Source: Paraburkholderia dilworthii (lineage in GTDB: Bacteria; Pseudomonadota; Gammaproteobacteria; Burkholderiales; Burkholderiaceae). Taken from it: 64,000 nucleotides of DNA. How positions within the stretch are numbered: the stretch's first letter is position 1; the number at the start of each line of letters is the position of its first letter. The stretch is taken from NCBI RefSeq assembly GCF_000472525.1, contig NZ_AWZT01000008.1, forward strand, positions 144,560 to 208,559. Reading direction: 5' to 3'. A model generated the notes under the pieces. The model saw only the letters and a program-made list of their open reading frames with translations. It was not told the DNA's origin and made no database searches. Positions 16,456 through 24,397 of the stretch are shown one piece after another. The position numbers and the translations under genes are program-made.

Positions 16456-16722
16456 ATGGCTCGACCCAAAATTGGCATCTTCGGTGCGCTCATGGCACTT
16501 GGCGGCTTTCTCGCAGTGCGTTATGTTCAGCGCAATCGTGCCGCCCAGGCAGCGACCGGGCGTGAGCTGAACCGCTGGGAAGACGAGGGCGGCGCAGTTG
16601 CCGCATCCTCGGCCTCGTCCACTGCGCCTGCCAAGGTCTCGGCGGTGGGCGGCAGCCCGGGCGCGCACGGCCCCAACGGCTCGGCGCATCCGGACGCCTG
16701 GCCATTTCCACACAGCAGTTGA
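16456..16722 (+). CDS. Small single-pass membrane protein, unknown
   Basis: An 88-residue protein with one N-terminal membrane segment (IGIFGALMALGGFLAVRYV) and a hydrophilic Ala/Ser/Gly/Pro-rich tail containing NRWEDEGGAV. AAGGAG precedes the ATG. It follows the DUF883 gene on the same strand after 248 bases of repeats and may share its sigma-54 transcript. It is not recognised beyond being a membrane-anchored hypothetical protein. Confidence 0.65.
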   Translation: MARPKIGIFGALMALGGFLAVRYVQRNRAAQAATGRELNRWEDEGGAVAASSASSTAPAKVSAVGGSPGAHGPNGSAHPDAWPFPHSS

Positions 16723-16787
16723 GCCGGCTTTCCGGCAGCGCGCCGGGTCCAATCCATTGGCATCGGCGTACTGCCGGGACTGTTAAA

Positions 16788-16809
16788 TTGTCTCAGTAAG
16801 GCCTTATAA
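16788..16809 (+). promoter_or_regulatory. Possible sigma-70 promoter upstream of the receiver-type activator
   Basis: A perfect TATAAT (16804-16809) lies in a locally AT-rich stretch about 210 bases before the activator ATG. The matching -35 region is poor (TTAAAT or TTGTCT at imperfect spacing). It may drive the activator gene. Confidence 0.35.
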
Positions 16810-17021
16810 TAGGTAAATACACAACAATAGTGCCGATCACGTCCCGTTTTTTGCGTGTATTGTTGCAATATTGAATGGAATTGGTGACCAAGTGCTTTAT
16901 GCAGGTTGGTGTGCGCTCACGTTGAGATGCATTGCCAACCGCACGGCGCGAGGTCGTCGCGGCTTTTTCAGCATGCGCTGCGCATGCTGTTCCTCCCACG
17001 CTTGCAGGCTTTCGAGACGCG

Positions 17022-18422
17022 ATGCCACATGTACTGATTGTCGACGACGACGCAGGTACCCGCGAGGCGCTTTCCGCCATCATCGGGGAAGACGGCTTGA
17101 CCACCGCCACCGCGGGCGATTTGCGCGAAGCGCGTATCCAGCTGGTCCGGCAAATGCCGGACGTTGTCTTTACCGACCTCAAGCTGCCAGACGGCAGCGG
17201 GGTCGAATTGTTCGAAGATCTCGATCCGCGCTCCGGCGTGGAAGTGATCGTGATCACTGGCCACGCCACGGTGGAATCGGCTGTGAACGCGCTGAAAATG
17301 GGCGCCGCCGACTACCTGGTCAAGCCGATCAACATGCAGCGCGTGAAGGCGATCCTTTCGCGTCTGCCGCGCGCCGGCGACCTCAAGGCGGAGATCGGCA
17401 CGCTGCGTGGCGAATTGCGCCGCATGGGCCGCTTCGGTCTGATGCTCGGCAATTCGCCGGCCATGCAGGAGGTCTACGACCAGATTGGCCGGGTCGCGCC
17501 GACGGCAGCTTCCGTGATGCTGGTTGGCGAATCGGGCACCGGCAAGGAGGTCGCCGCGCAGACGCTGCACGAGCTCAGCTTGCGCCGCAAGCATGCGTTT
17601 CTCGCGGTGAACTGCGGCGCGATCTCGCCGAACCTGATCGAATCCGAAATGTTCGGCCACGAGCGCGGTTCATTCACCGGCGCAGACCGTCAGCACAAGG
17701 GTTATTTCGAGCGCGCGAACGGCGGCACGCTGTTCCTCGACGAAATCACCGAGATGCCGATCGAGCTTCAAGTGAAGCTATTGCGCGTGCTCGAAACCGG
17801 CATGTTCATGCGAGTGGGCACGACGAAGGAAATCGAGACCGACGTGCGTCTGATCGCCGCGACCAACCGCGATCCGGAGCAGGCGGTGCTGGAGGGCAAG
17901 CTGCGGCTCGACCTCTACCATCGGCTGAATGTGTTTCCGATCAGCCTGCCGCCGCTGCGCGACCGGGGCAAGGACGTGGAGTTGCTGGCGCAGGCGTTTC
18001 TCGACGAACTCAACGAGCGTCACGGCACGCGCAAGCATTTCCCACCCGCCGTGAAGGAAATGTTGTTGTCGTATCCGTGGCCGGGCAACGTGCGTGAGCT
18101 AAAGAACTACGTTCAGCGCGCGCACATCATGTCCGGCACGGACTCGGACAGTACCGCCACGGTGCCGTTGCAGATCACGTTGTCGAAGCCCGCGGCGGGC
18201 ACGGCGATTACGATTCCGTTCGGCACGTCGCTCGCGGAAGCGGACCGTCAGCTGATTCTGGCGACGCTCGAGCAATGCGGCGGCGTTAAGACACGCGCCG
18301 CGGAGATTCTCGGCATCAGCCTGAAGACGCTCTATAACCGCCTCGTGGAATACGGCAACGACGCGCGCGAAGACGGCGATGCCGCCGACGAATCGCGCGC
18401 GCTAGGCGGCGCGGACGCGTGA
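17022..18422 (+). CDS. NtrC-family sigma-54 response regulator
   Basis: A 466-residue regulator. The receiver domain (1-120) has the acidic cluster in LIVDDDAG, phospho-acceptor Asp52 in FTDLKLPDG and the conserved Lys near 101 in DYLVKPI. The AAA+ domain has Walker A GESGTGKE (159-166), contact loop GSFTGA (206-211) and Walker B GGTLFLDE (224-231). A Fis-type helix-turn-helix ends it (TRAAEILGISLKTLYNRLVEYG). No sensor kinase is next to it, so it is an orphan receiver. The start at 17022 gives the standard receiver N-terminus. It shares its AAA+ core and C-terminus with the activator at 14523, suggesting related targets. Confidence 0.92.
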   Translation: MPHVLIVDDDAGTREALSAIIGEDGLTTATAGDLREARIQLVRQMPDVVFTDLKLPDGSGVELFEDLDPRSGVEVIVITGHATVESAVNALKMGAADYLVKPINMQRVKAILSRLPRAGDLKAEIGTLRGELRRMGRFGLMLGNSPAMQEVYDQIGRVAPTAASVMLVGESGTGKEVAAQTLHELSLRRKHAFLAVNCGAISPNLIESEMFGHERGSFTGADRQHKGYFERANGGTLFLDEITEMPIELQVKLLRVLETGMFMRVGTTKEIETDVRLIAATNRDPEQAVLEGKLRLDLYHRLNVFPISLPPLRDRGKDVELLAQAFLDELNERHGTRKHFPPAVKEMLLSYPWPGNVRELKNYVQRAHIMSGTDSDSTATVPLQITLSKPAAGTAITIPFGTSLAEADRQLILATLEQCGGVKTRAAEILGISLKTLYNRLVEYGNDAREDGDAADESRALGGADA

Positions 18423-18461
18423 CGGCGAACCGCCGCGTTGCGGCCGGGAGCCCACGTCTGA

Positions 18462-18477
18462 CGGCACAGGCTTTGCT
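18462..18477 (+). promoter_or_regulatory. Sigma-54 promoter upstream of a proline-rich protein gene
   Basis: CGGCACAGGCTTTGCT gives GG-N10-GC spacing and a full TTGCT -12 box. It lies 40 bases after the activator stop and 50 before the ATG at 18513. Same GGCAC-N4-TTTGC pattern as at 15795 and 19322. Confidence 0.7.
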
Positions 18478-18512
18478 GCATTCAGATCGAATGCATAACG
18501 AGGATGACTGAT

Positions 18513-18740
18513 ATGCCGGAATACGCTGCCGCTCCCGCGTTGCCTCTTCGCAAGCATGCGCATCGTCCGGAGCCAATTGAGCCGCCCTCGGCGCCACCCA
18601 CTCCGGGCGAGCCGGACACGGTGCCCGACCCGAGTCCTCAACCGATCGAACCGGTGGAGCCGCCGATAGGCGATCCGCCGCCGCAGCCGACGCAAACTCC
18701 GCAAGCCAGTCGCCAGGCGCCAATCTCTCTGCGGCTCTGA
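18513..18740 (+). CDS. Small proline-rich protein, unknown
   Basis: A 75-residue protein, roughly one third proline, with repeats of the type EPIEPPSAPPTPGEPD, QPIEPVEPPIGDPP and PQPTQTPQ. It has no signal peptide or membrane helix and is probably extended and disordered. The ATG at 18513 is preceded by GAGG at proper spacing; an ATG at 18504 is too close to it. A sigma-54 promoter sits just upstream. Function unknown. Composition alone makes the call less certain, but the promoter and ribosome-binding site support expression. Confidence 0.55.
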   Translation: MPEYAAAPALPLRKHAHRPEPIEPPSAPPTPGEPDTVPDPSPQPIEPVEPPIGDPPPQPTQTPQASRQAPISLRL

Positions 18741-18894
18741 CATTGAGGGGACGTTGCGCCTTGCCGGGGCGTAGCAAATTTGTGTACATGTTACAAATGC
18801 GGCGCATGTTTTACCGGCAATTATCGTCGTCGCTCCCCGACTGTGTTGGTGCCGTCGTTGTCTGGCGGCGCGGCTTTGCCCGGAGGCATCGATC

Positions 18895-19170
18895 ATGAGA
18901 CACCCAGCACTGCGGCGTTCGGCACGCCACTCGAAGCGCGACAGCCGCCCTGCGGCGAGCAAGAACGTTCCGCCGCTTTCTCCGGCGACCTCTTCCGCGC
19001 CCGCTACCGATTCTTTCCCCGCACCGGCGTCGCCCGCGCCGCATCACGACCCGTCCGCGCAAAACCGTGTGGCCCCCGACGCGCCGCCTGATGGCGAGTT
19101 CAACCAGGGCGGCGCGCGCAAGGAAGGCCTCGACTACCAGCGCGATCTCGGTTCCGAGCAGGACGCGTGA
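18895..19170 (+). CDS. Small Pro/Ala/Ser-rich hydrophilic protein, unknown
   Basis: A 91-residue basic then acidic protein: MRHPALRRSARHSKRDSRP, a Pro/Ala/Ser middle, and a charged C-terminus with NQGGARKEGLDYQRDLGSEQDA. A perfect GGAGG lies seven bases before the ATG, the main argument for its being real. It sits between the proline-rich gene and otsA, same strand. No family is recognised. Confidence 0.5.
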   Translation: MRHPALRRSARHSKRDSRPAASKNVPPLSPATSSAPATDSFPAPASPAPHHDPSAQNRVAPDAPPDGEFNQGGARKEGLDYQRDLGSEQDA

Positions 19171-19321
19171 CGCTCGCTGCCTGCAAACGAATTACCCGAG
19201 AAACGCGTTCACCGTTTTGTCGGAGGAAACGAAAAGAAGTTCTTCGCGGCGCTTCGGTACAGCGGGTTTTTGCTCGCCCGTCACATTCGCATACATTTTT
19301 TATTGTCAGGTTTCGGCAAAA

Positions 19322-19337
19322 CGGCACGCGATTTGCA
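19322..19337 (+). promoter_or_regulatory. Sigma-54 promoter upstream of otsA
   Basis: CGGCACGCGATTTGCA matches the -24/-12 consensus with correct GG-N10-GC spacing. The expected start near 19348 leaves a leader of about 48 bases before the otsA ATG at 19396. The third copy of GGCAC-N4-TTTGC within 3.6 kb, all on the plus strand. Confidence 0.72.
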
Positions 19338-19395
19338 TGCACCTTTGCGGCACATATCCGTACGCAACGAAACAACTGAACTAGGTGGAGCACCA

Positions 19396-20823
19396 ATGAG
19401 CAGACTGATCGTGGTATCGAATCGTGTTGCGCCGACCCAGGAAGGCCGGCCCGCAGCGGGCGGTCTGGCGATCGGCGTGCTAGACGCATTGAAGGAAACA
19501 GGCGGAGTCTGGTTCGGCTGGAGCGGCGAGACGGTCAGCGAGCCGTCGGCGCCCGTGATCGAGAAGCAAGGCAACGTGACCTATGCGACCGTCGGGCTCA
19601 CCAAGCGCGACTACGACCAGTATTACCGCGGCTTTTCGAATGCGACGCTATGGCCGACGTTCCACTATCGTAATGATCTGTCGCGATACGACCGCCAGGA
19701 ATATGCGGGCTATCAGCGCGTCAATGCGACGCTTGCCAAGCAGCTGAAGGAACTGCTGAGACCCGACGACATCATCTGGGTTCACGATTACCATCTGCTG
19801 CCCTTCGCGCGATGCCTGCGCGATCTCGGCGTGAAGAACCCGATTGGCTTCTTCCTGCATATCCCGTTTCCGGTCCCCGAGGTTTTGCGCACGATCCCGC
19901 CGCACGAGGAGCTCGTGAAGGCGATGTGCAGCTACGACGTGGTCGGTTTTCAGACGGAGGCGGATCGCCAGTCGTTCGTCGATTTCATCGAACGCGCCCA
20001 TCACGGCACGTCGAGCGAAGACGGTATGGTTCACGCGTACAACCGCTTCCTCAAGGTGGGCGCGTATCCGATCGGCATCTATCCGGACGCGATCGCCAAG
20101 GCGGCGGAGCAGTTCACCGACCGCAAGCCGGTGCGCAGCCTGCGTGACGGCATGCGCGGCCGCAAGCTGATTATGAGCGTCGACCGTCTGGATTATTCGA
20201 AGGGGCTTGTCGAGCGTTTCCAGGCGTTCGAGCGCCTGCTGCTCAATGCGCCTGGATGGCACGGCCGTGTGTCGCTGGTGCAGATCGCACCGCCGACGCG
20301 ATCGGACGTGCAGACCTATCAGCGGATTCGTCAGACGCTGGAAGGCGAGGCGGGCCGCATCAACGGCCGCTTCGCGCAGCTCGACTGGACACCGATCCAG
20401 TACCTGAACCGCAAATACGAACGCAATCTGCTGATGGCGCTCTTCCGCCAATCGCAAGTGGGCTACGTGACGCCGCTTCGCGACGGCATGAATCTGGTCG
20501 CGAAGGAATATGTCGCGTCGCAGGATCCGGCCGATCCGGGCGTGCTGGTGCTGTCGCAATTCGCCGGTGCGGCCGAGCAGTTGCCGGGCGCGCTGGTCGT
20601 CAATCCGTTCGACCTCTCGCAGATGGCCGAGGCGCTCGAACGCGCGCTGTCGATGCCGCTCGCCGAACGCCAGGCGCGTCACGCCGACATGATGGCGCCG
20701 ATGCGTGAGAACAACCTGTCCGTGTGGCGCGATACCTTCCTCGGCGATCTGCGCAACGTCGCCACAGCGTCTTCAGTCACGGCCAAAGCGGTAAAGCTCG
20801 CTGACGTGACGGCGTCGTCATAG
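19396..20823 (+). CDS. otsA: Trehalose-6-phosphate synthase
   Basis: Makes trehalose 6-phosphate from UDP-glucose and glucose 6-phosphate (retaining GT20, GT-B fold). At 475 residues it equals E. coli OtsA. Visible family features are SRLIVVSNRVAP at the N-terminus, GGLAIGVLDAL in the substrate loop, WVHDYHLLPF, GFFLHIPFPVPE, SVDRLDYSKGLVERF and PLRDGMNLVAKEYVA. The start has GGTGGAG upstream. No trehalose-6-phosphate phosphatase (otsB) is adjacent, so dephosphorylation must be encoded elsewhere. Expression is likely from the sigma-54 promoter at 19322. A strong terminator follows. Confidence 0.96.
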   Translation: MSRLIVVSNRVAPTQEGRPAAGGLAIGVLDALKETGGVWFGWSGETVSEPSAPVIEKQGNVTYATVGLTKRDYDQYYRGFSNATLWPTFHYRNDLSRYDRQEYAGYQRVNATLAKQLKELLRPDDIIWVHDYHLLPFARCLRDLGVKNPIGFFLHIPFPVPEVLRTIPPHEELVKAMCSYDVVGFQTEADRQSFVDFIERAHHGTSSEDGMVHAYNRFLKVGAYPIGIYPDAIAKAAEQFTDRKPVRSLRDGMRGRKLIMSVDRLDYSKGLVERFQAFERLLLNAPGWHGRVSLVQIAPPTRSDVQTYQRIRQTLEGEAGRINGRFAQLDWTPIQYLNRKYERNLLMALFRQSQVGYVTPLRDGMNLVAKEYVASQDPADPGVLVLSQFAGAAEQLPGALVVNPFDLSQMAEALERALSMPLAERQARHADMMAPMRENNLSVWRDTFLGDLRNVATASSVTAKAVKLADVTASS

Positions 20824-20905
20824 GTGGATCGACGGCAGCGCGGTTCTCGCGGAGCCGCGCGGGCTCGTCACGTCGGAGCGGGTGCTGAAAGAATGAAGAA
20901 GGGAA

Positions 20906-20940
20906 GGGCGCGGATCGCGTGATGCGATTCGCGCCCTTTT
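20906..20940 (+). terminator. Rho-independent terminator after otsA
   Basis: GGGCGCGGATCGC pairs with GCGATTCGCGCCC (one mismatch), five-base loop, then TTTT. It lies 83 bases after the otsA stop and before the convergent MFS gene. Confidence 0.8.
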
Positions 20941-20965
20941 GCCGTCGGCCTCGCGAAGACAAAGA

Positions 20966-22414
20966 TCAGACGGGCTGCGCGTTGACCCGCTGCATTACCC
21001 GCATCGTGCTGACCACCGCGGCCACTGCCGAAAAACCCGCCGCCACATACAGCGCGACGACCGGCCCGTTGTGCGGCGCAACCCCGAAGATCAACGCGAC
21101 GAGCGCCGCGCCGAGCGTCTGGCCGGTCAGCCGCGCGGTGCCCAGCATGCCGCTCGCGCCGCCGCTGCGCTCGCGCGGCGCCGACGACAACATCGTGCGG
21201 TTGTTCGGCGACTGGAAAATGCCGAAGCCCGCGCCGCACAAGGCCATGCGCCACGCGATCTGCATGGCATCGGGATGCGGGCCGAGCGTCGCGAGCAGCA
21301 GCAGTCCCACCGTCATGGCGGCGAGTCCGATGCCGCCGAGCCAGCCGGACGACACCTTGTCGGACAGCACGCCGGCAATCGGCGCGGCAATGATGATGAT
21401 CGCGGGCCACGGCGTCATCAGGAGGCCAGTGTCGACCTGCGAGAAACCCAGTGTGTCCTGCAACATGAAGGGCAGCGACACAAAGGCGAGCATCTGCGCA
21501 CAGAACGAACAAACGGAGGTCCCGATCGACAGCGCGAAGATCGGAATCCTCAGCAAGTCGATCGGCAGTAGCGGCGCTGGCCGGCTCAATTGACGACGCA
21601 CGAAGAAGTAGCCGATCACCACCGCGCCGCCCAATTCCGCGGCGACGTAGCCGAGCCGTTCACCGTGCCCGAATCCGTCGACCGCGAAAATCAGCAGGCC
21701 GAATACGAACGCGTTCATTACCGCGCTTAGCAGATCGTATGGCGACTCGTGGCCGCGGTTCATCGGCAGCGCCTTGAAGCCGCCGACAATGGCCGCGATG
21801 CCTATCGGCACATTGATCGCGAAGAGCCAAGGCCACGAAGCGACGGCGAGCACGCCCGAGGCCACCGTGGGTCCCACCGCCGACGACACTGCGACCACCA
21901 TCGCGTTGATCGCGACGCCGCGCCCTAGTTGCGTCGGCGGATAGATCATGCGGACAAGCGCCGTGTTTACGCTCATGACGCCCGCTGCGCCGAAGCCCTG
22001 CACCACACGAGCGATCGCGAGTGTCGGCAGCGAGGTGGACAGCGCGCAGCCGAAAGACGCCACCGTGAACAGAATCAGGCCGCCGAGATAGATGCGCCGG
22101 TAACCGATGCGGTCGCCAAGCGACGCAAGCGGCAGCAGCGAAATCGTGATGGCAAGCTGATACGCGTTGACGACCCAGATGGAGCCGGCCGCGCTCGCGT
22201 GGAGGTTTCGCGCGATGGTGGGCAGCGCGACATTGGCAATGGCGCTGTCGAGCACCGCCAGCGTGAGGGCGAGTGCGATGACGAGCATCGCCCAATAGCG
22301 TTGCGGCGTCGGCAGGCCGTGTTCGGGATTAGGCGCAGCGGCGTGGTCGCGAGCGAGGGTCTGCGCTGCGTCGGGCGGTACGGCGCGGCCATTGCGCGAT
22401 GGTTGTGCGTGCAT
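20966..22414 (-). CDS. MFS exporter, DHA2 (EmrB/QacA-like) family
   Basis: An inner-membrane proton antiporter of 482 residues with many hydrophobic helices. The family motifs are LDSAIANVALPTIARNL in helix 1 (motif D1-like), GDRIGYRRIYLGGLILFTVAS (motif A) and ARVVQGFGAAGVMS in helix 4 (motif B). DHA2 members export drugs, dyes or toxic metabolites; the substrate cannot be told. No membrane-fusion partner or TetR-type regulator gene is adjacent. Confidence 0.88.
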   Translation of the reverse strand: MHAQPSRNGRAVPPDAAQTLARDHAAAPNPEHGLPTPQRYWAMLVIALALTLAVLDSAIANVALPTIARNLHASAAGSIWVVNAYQLAITISLLPLASLGDRIGYRRIYLGGLILFTVASFGCALSTSLPTLAIARVVQGFGAAGVMSVNTALVRMIYPPTQLGRGVAINAMVVAVSSAVGPTVASGVLAVASWPWLFAINVPIGIAAIVGGFKALPMNRGHESPYDLLSAVMNAFVFGLLIFAVDGFGHGERLGYVAAELGGAVVIGYFFVRRQLSRPAPLLPIDLLRIPIFALSIGTSVCSFCAQMLAFVSLPFMLQDTLGFSQVDTGLLMTPWPAIIIIAAPIAGVLSDKVSSGWLGGIGLAAMTVGLLLLATLGPHPDAMQIAWRMALCGAGFGIFQSPNNRTMLSSAPRERSGGASGMLGTARLTGQTLGAALVALIFGVAPHNGPVVALYVAAGFSAVAAVVSTMRVMQRVNAQPV

Positions 22415-22587
22415 CGGTTATTCGATTTGCCTTGAACAGCCCGCCGATCTGATGGTGAGCCGTGGGTAATGCGTGCCGTTGCCAACGGTTCGCGCGAGCC
22501 GCGGCGATGCCGGCGCGGTGAACGCGTCGGCCATGCGCCGGCGACGCCTGCGTCATGCTCAGGCGGCGCGGCCTCGCAAGTTCGCCG

Positions 22588-23091
22588 TTACTTGAGTTCG
22601 TACAGGCCGGTGTGCGTCGTCGAGTCGATCTCGTTCATATGCGTCATGAAGCGCGCGACTGCATTGGTGGTCTCCGCATTGATCGGCAGATGCGGCACTG
22701 ACAGCGCATGCAGCCGGAAGATGTAGCGATGCGTCTTGTCGCCGCGCGGGGGCGCCGCACCGCCGAAACCGACCGTGCCGTAATCGTTGCGCACTTGCAG
22801 CGCGCCTTGCGGCAGCAGCGAGCCGTCGGCCTTGCCGGCGTTGCGCGGCAGCGAACGCACGTCGGCGGAAATGTTCACCACAACCCAGTGCCAGAAGCCG
22901 CTGCCAGTGGGGGCGTCGGGATCGTGCACGGTGAGCGCGAAGCTTTGCGTGTCAGCCGGCGCGCCTTCCCATTGCAGCGCGGGCGAGATATTTTCGCCGT
23001 CGACGCCGAAGGCCTTGTCGTCGAATTCATGCGCCTTCGGCATGAAGCCGTTGTTCGGGAAATCGTCGGACCAGAGACGGAAATCAGCCAT
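22588..23091 (-). CDS. YbhB/YbcL family Raf-kinase-inhibitor-like protein
   Basis: A 167-residue protein of the phosphatidylethanolamine-binding-protein fold. Family signatures are FGVDGENISPALQWEGAP, FALTVHDPDAPTGSGFWHWVV and HRYIFRLHALSV. It has no signal peptide, so it is cytoplasmic like YbhB. The bacterial role is not established. GGGAGG precedes the ATG at 23091; a longer frame to 23193 is less likely. Monocistronic. Confidence 0.9.
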   Translation of the reverse strand: MADFRLWSDDFPNNGFMPKAHEFDDKAFGVDGENISPALQWEGAPADTQSFALTVHDPDAPTGSGFWHWVVVNISADVRSLPRNAGKADGSLLPQGALQVRNDYGTVGFGGAAPPRGDKTHRYIFRLHALSVPHLPINAETTNAVARFMTHMNEIDSTTHTGLYELK

Positions 23092-23252
23092 AGTGTGCCT
23101 CCCTTCTTGGTGGGTTTTCGAGGGTCGAAGCGAGCGATTGCAGCGCGGCGCCAGCGTCATGCTCGACGCGCCAACGCGCTTCGGGTTAGCCAATCGAGTG
23201 TATCACCGCGGGCTTTCGGTTCGCTCGCAAGGCGCCCGGCTGCGGGCGGCTT

Positions 23253-23699
23253 TTATGCACGCTCTTCGAAGCTCGGCGCGTCGCTTTTCAACCATTCGAC
23301 GAGCCGCGTCAGCACGCCCTCGATATCGCGATTGGCGCCGCGCAAAGCGCATTCCCATACGACGCCGACGCGCCAGCCGCCGGCAAGCAATGCGTCGCGG
23401 ACCTTGTCGTCGTTGCTGCGGTTGCGGCCGATCTTCTCGCGCCAGAATTCAGGGCGCGTCTGCGGCCATTTGAAGAGATGACAGTCGTGGCCATGCCAGA
23501 AGCAGCCGTGCACTAGGACGACGGCACGATAGCGAGGCAGCACGATATCCGGGCGTCCCGGCAGATCGCGCGCATCGAGACGAAAGCGAAAGCCCTGTCG
23601 ATGCAGCAGACTGCGAATCAGGACTTCGGGCTTCGTGTTGCGGCCGCGAATGCCGGACATCATGCGGCTGCGCGTCGCGCTATCGACGATATCGACCAT
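23253..23699 (-). CDS. vsr: Very short patch repair endonuclease
   Basis: Nicks DNA at T:G mismatches that arise when 5-methylcytosine is deaminated, starting repair to C:G. The 148-residue protein shows the family features: SRMMSGIRGRNTKPEVLIRSLLHR, the catalytic aspartate in LPGRPDIVLPRY, the zinc-site segment VHGCFWHGHDCHLFKWP and the REKIGRNRSND loop. The start at 23699 (MVDIVDSATRSRMM) is standard; a frame runs up to 23759. It lies about 0.7 kb after the cytosine methyltransferase gene on the same strand. Confidence 0.95.
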   Translation of the reverse strand: MVDIVDSATRSRMMSGIRGRNTKPEVLIRSLLHRQGFRFRLDARDLPGRPDIVLPRYRAVVLVHGCFWHGHDCHLFKWPQTRPEFWREKIGRNRSNDDKVRDALLAGGWRVGVVWECALRGANRDIEGVLTRLVEWLKSDAPSFEERA

Positions 23700-24397
23700 T
23701 GTTAGCGCTTTATGCCGGGCTGCATGCCGCACTGCGGCGAACTCGCGCCGCCCGAGCACTAAGGTGTAGGCGAAGGGCGTTGTGTCGATTCATGCGTGAG
23801 CTCCCCGGTAAGCAGCGATTGCCTACGCGTGAGCACGAGGCGCGCCACGTCGGGCGTCGCCGGCACTGAATGTGGATCGCGCGCAAGCCAGCCGGCTCAC
23901 GCCGGCACTTGCCAGTTTACGCAAAATTGTTTGCGTCGAGCGCGTATGGGGAAGCCGTGCGGGCCGCGTCAGGACCTGCGCACCGGCATGCAAAGACTTT
24001 CTCTTCTGCGCAGGTCCGACTCGTAATCTTCAAGAGTGTGGTCGAGAGGCCGCCCACGCTCACGGCGCGTCTGCTCGAATTCGCGCTTCTCTTCCTTGAA
24101 ACCGCCATTCTCAATACGCGCGACGGCAAGCCTGTTCGATGACCATCAGGACGAGCCGGCGGACGACGAGACATCCGCCGGCTCGACGCATTGTTCGACC
24201 GCATCAATCAGAAGATGATGGCCGCCCGTCTTAATGCGAGGAAGATCGGTACGCTGGCAGCAAGTCATGCGTCGCTTGCTTCGCGGCCCGTGGAGGTCGC
24301 CGCGCTGATTGATGAGGCGGCAATCGCTTCGGGTAACTGATCGTTTTCGCCGCTCGGTCCCGAACGGTTGACGGACGGCGGTTCGTTGCCCGAGTGG
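23700..24397. other. Non-coding gap between dcm and vsr
   Basis: About 700 bases separate the two genes, which are usually adjacent or overlapping. No intact gene is visible. A broken plus-strand reading frame lies at its right end (listed separately). Confidence 0.5.
24143..24340 (+). pseudogene. Probable C-terminal gene remnant between vsr and dcm
   Basis: From an in-frame stop at 24140 to a stop at 24340, one frame reads RRLDALFDRINQKMMAARLN followed by ARKIGTLAASHASLASRPVE, with the composition of a real helical protein. It has no proper start; the first ATG is at 24215. In another frame just upstream, LFDDHQDEPADDETSAG would join it naturally if one frameshift near 24175 were allowed. 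I infer the tail of a decayed gene, possibly part of a lost restriction-modification locus. The family is not recognised. Confidence 0.3.

Noticed and set aside
18778..18798. ATTTGT...ACAAAT interrupted palindrome between two small genes
   Set aside because: Six-base A/T-rich arms with a nine-base centre can occur by chance, and no regulator is suggested.
18862..18880. GGC-rich element before the gene at 18895 that resembles a -24/-12 site
   Set aside because: The spacing is one base short (GG-N9-GC) and it would leave no room for a leader before the GGAGG site.
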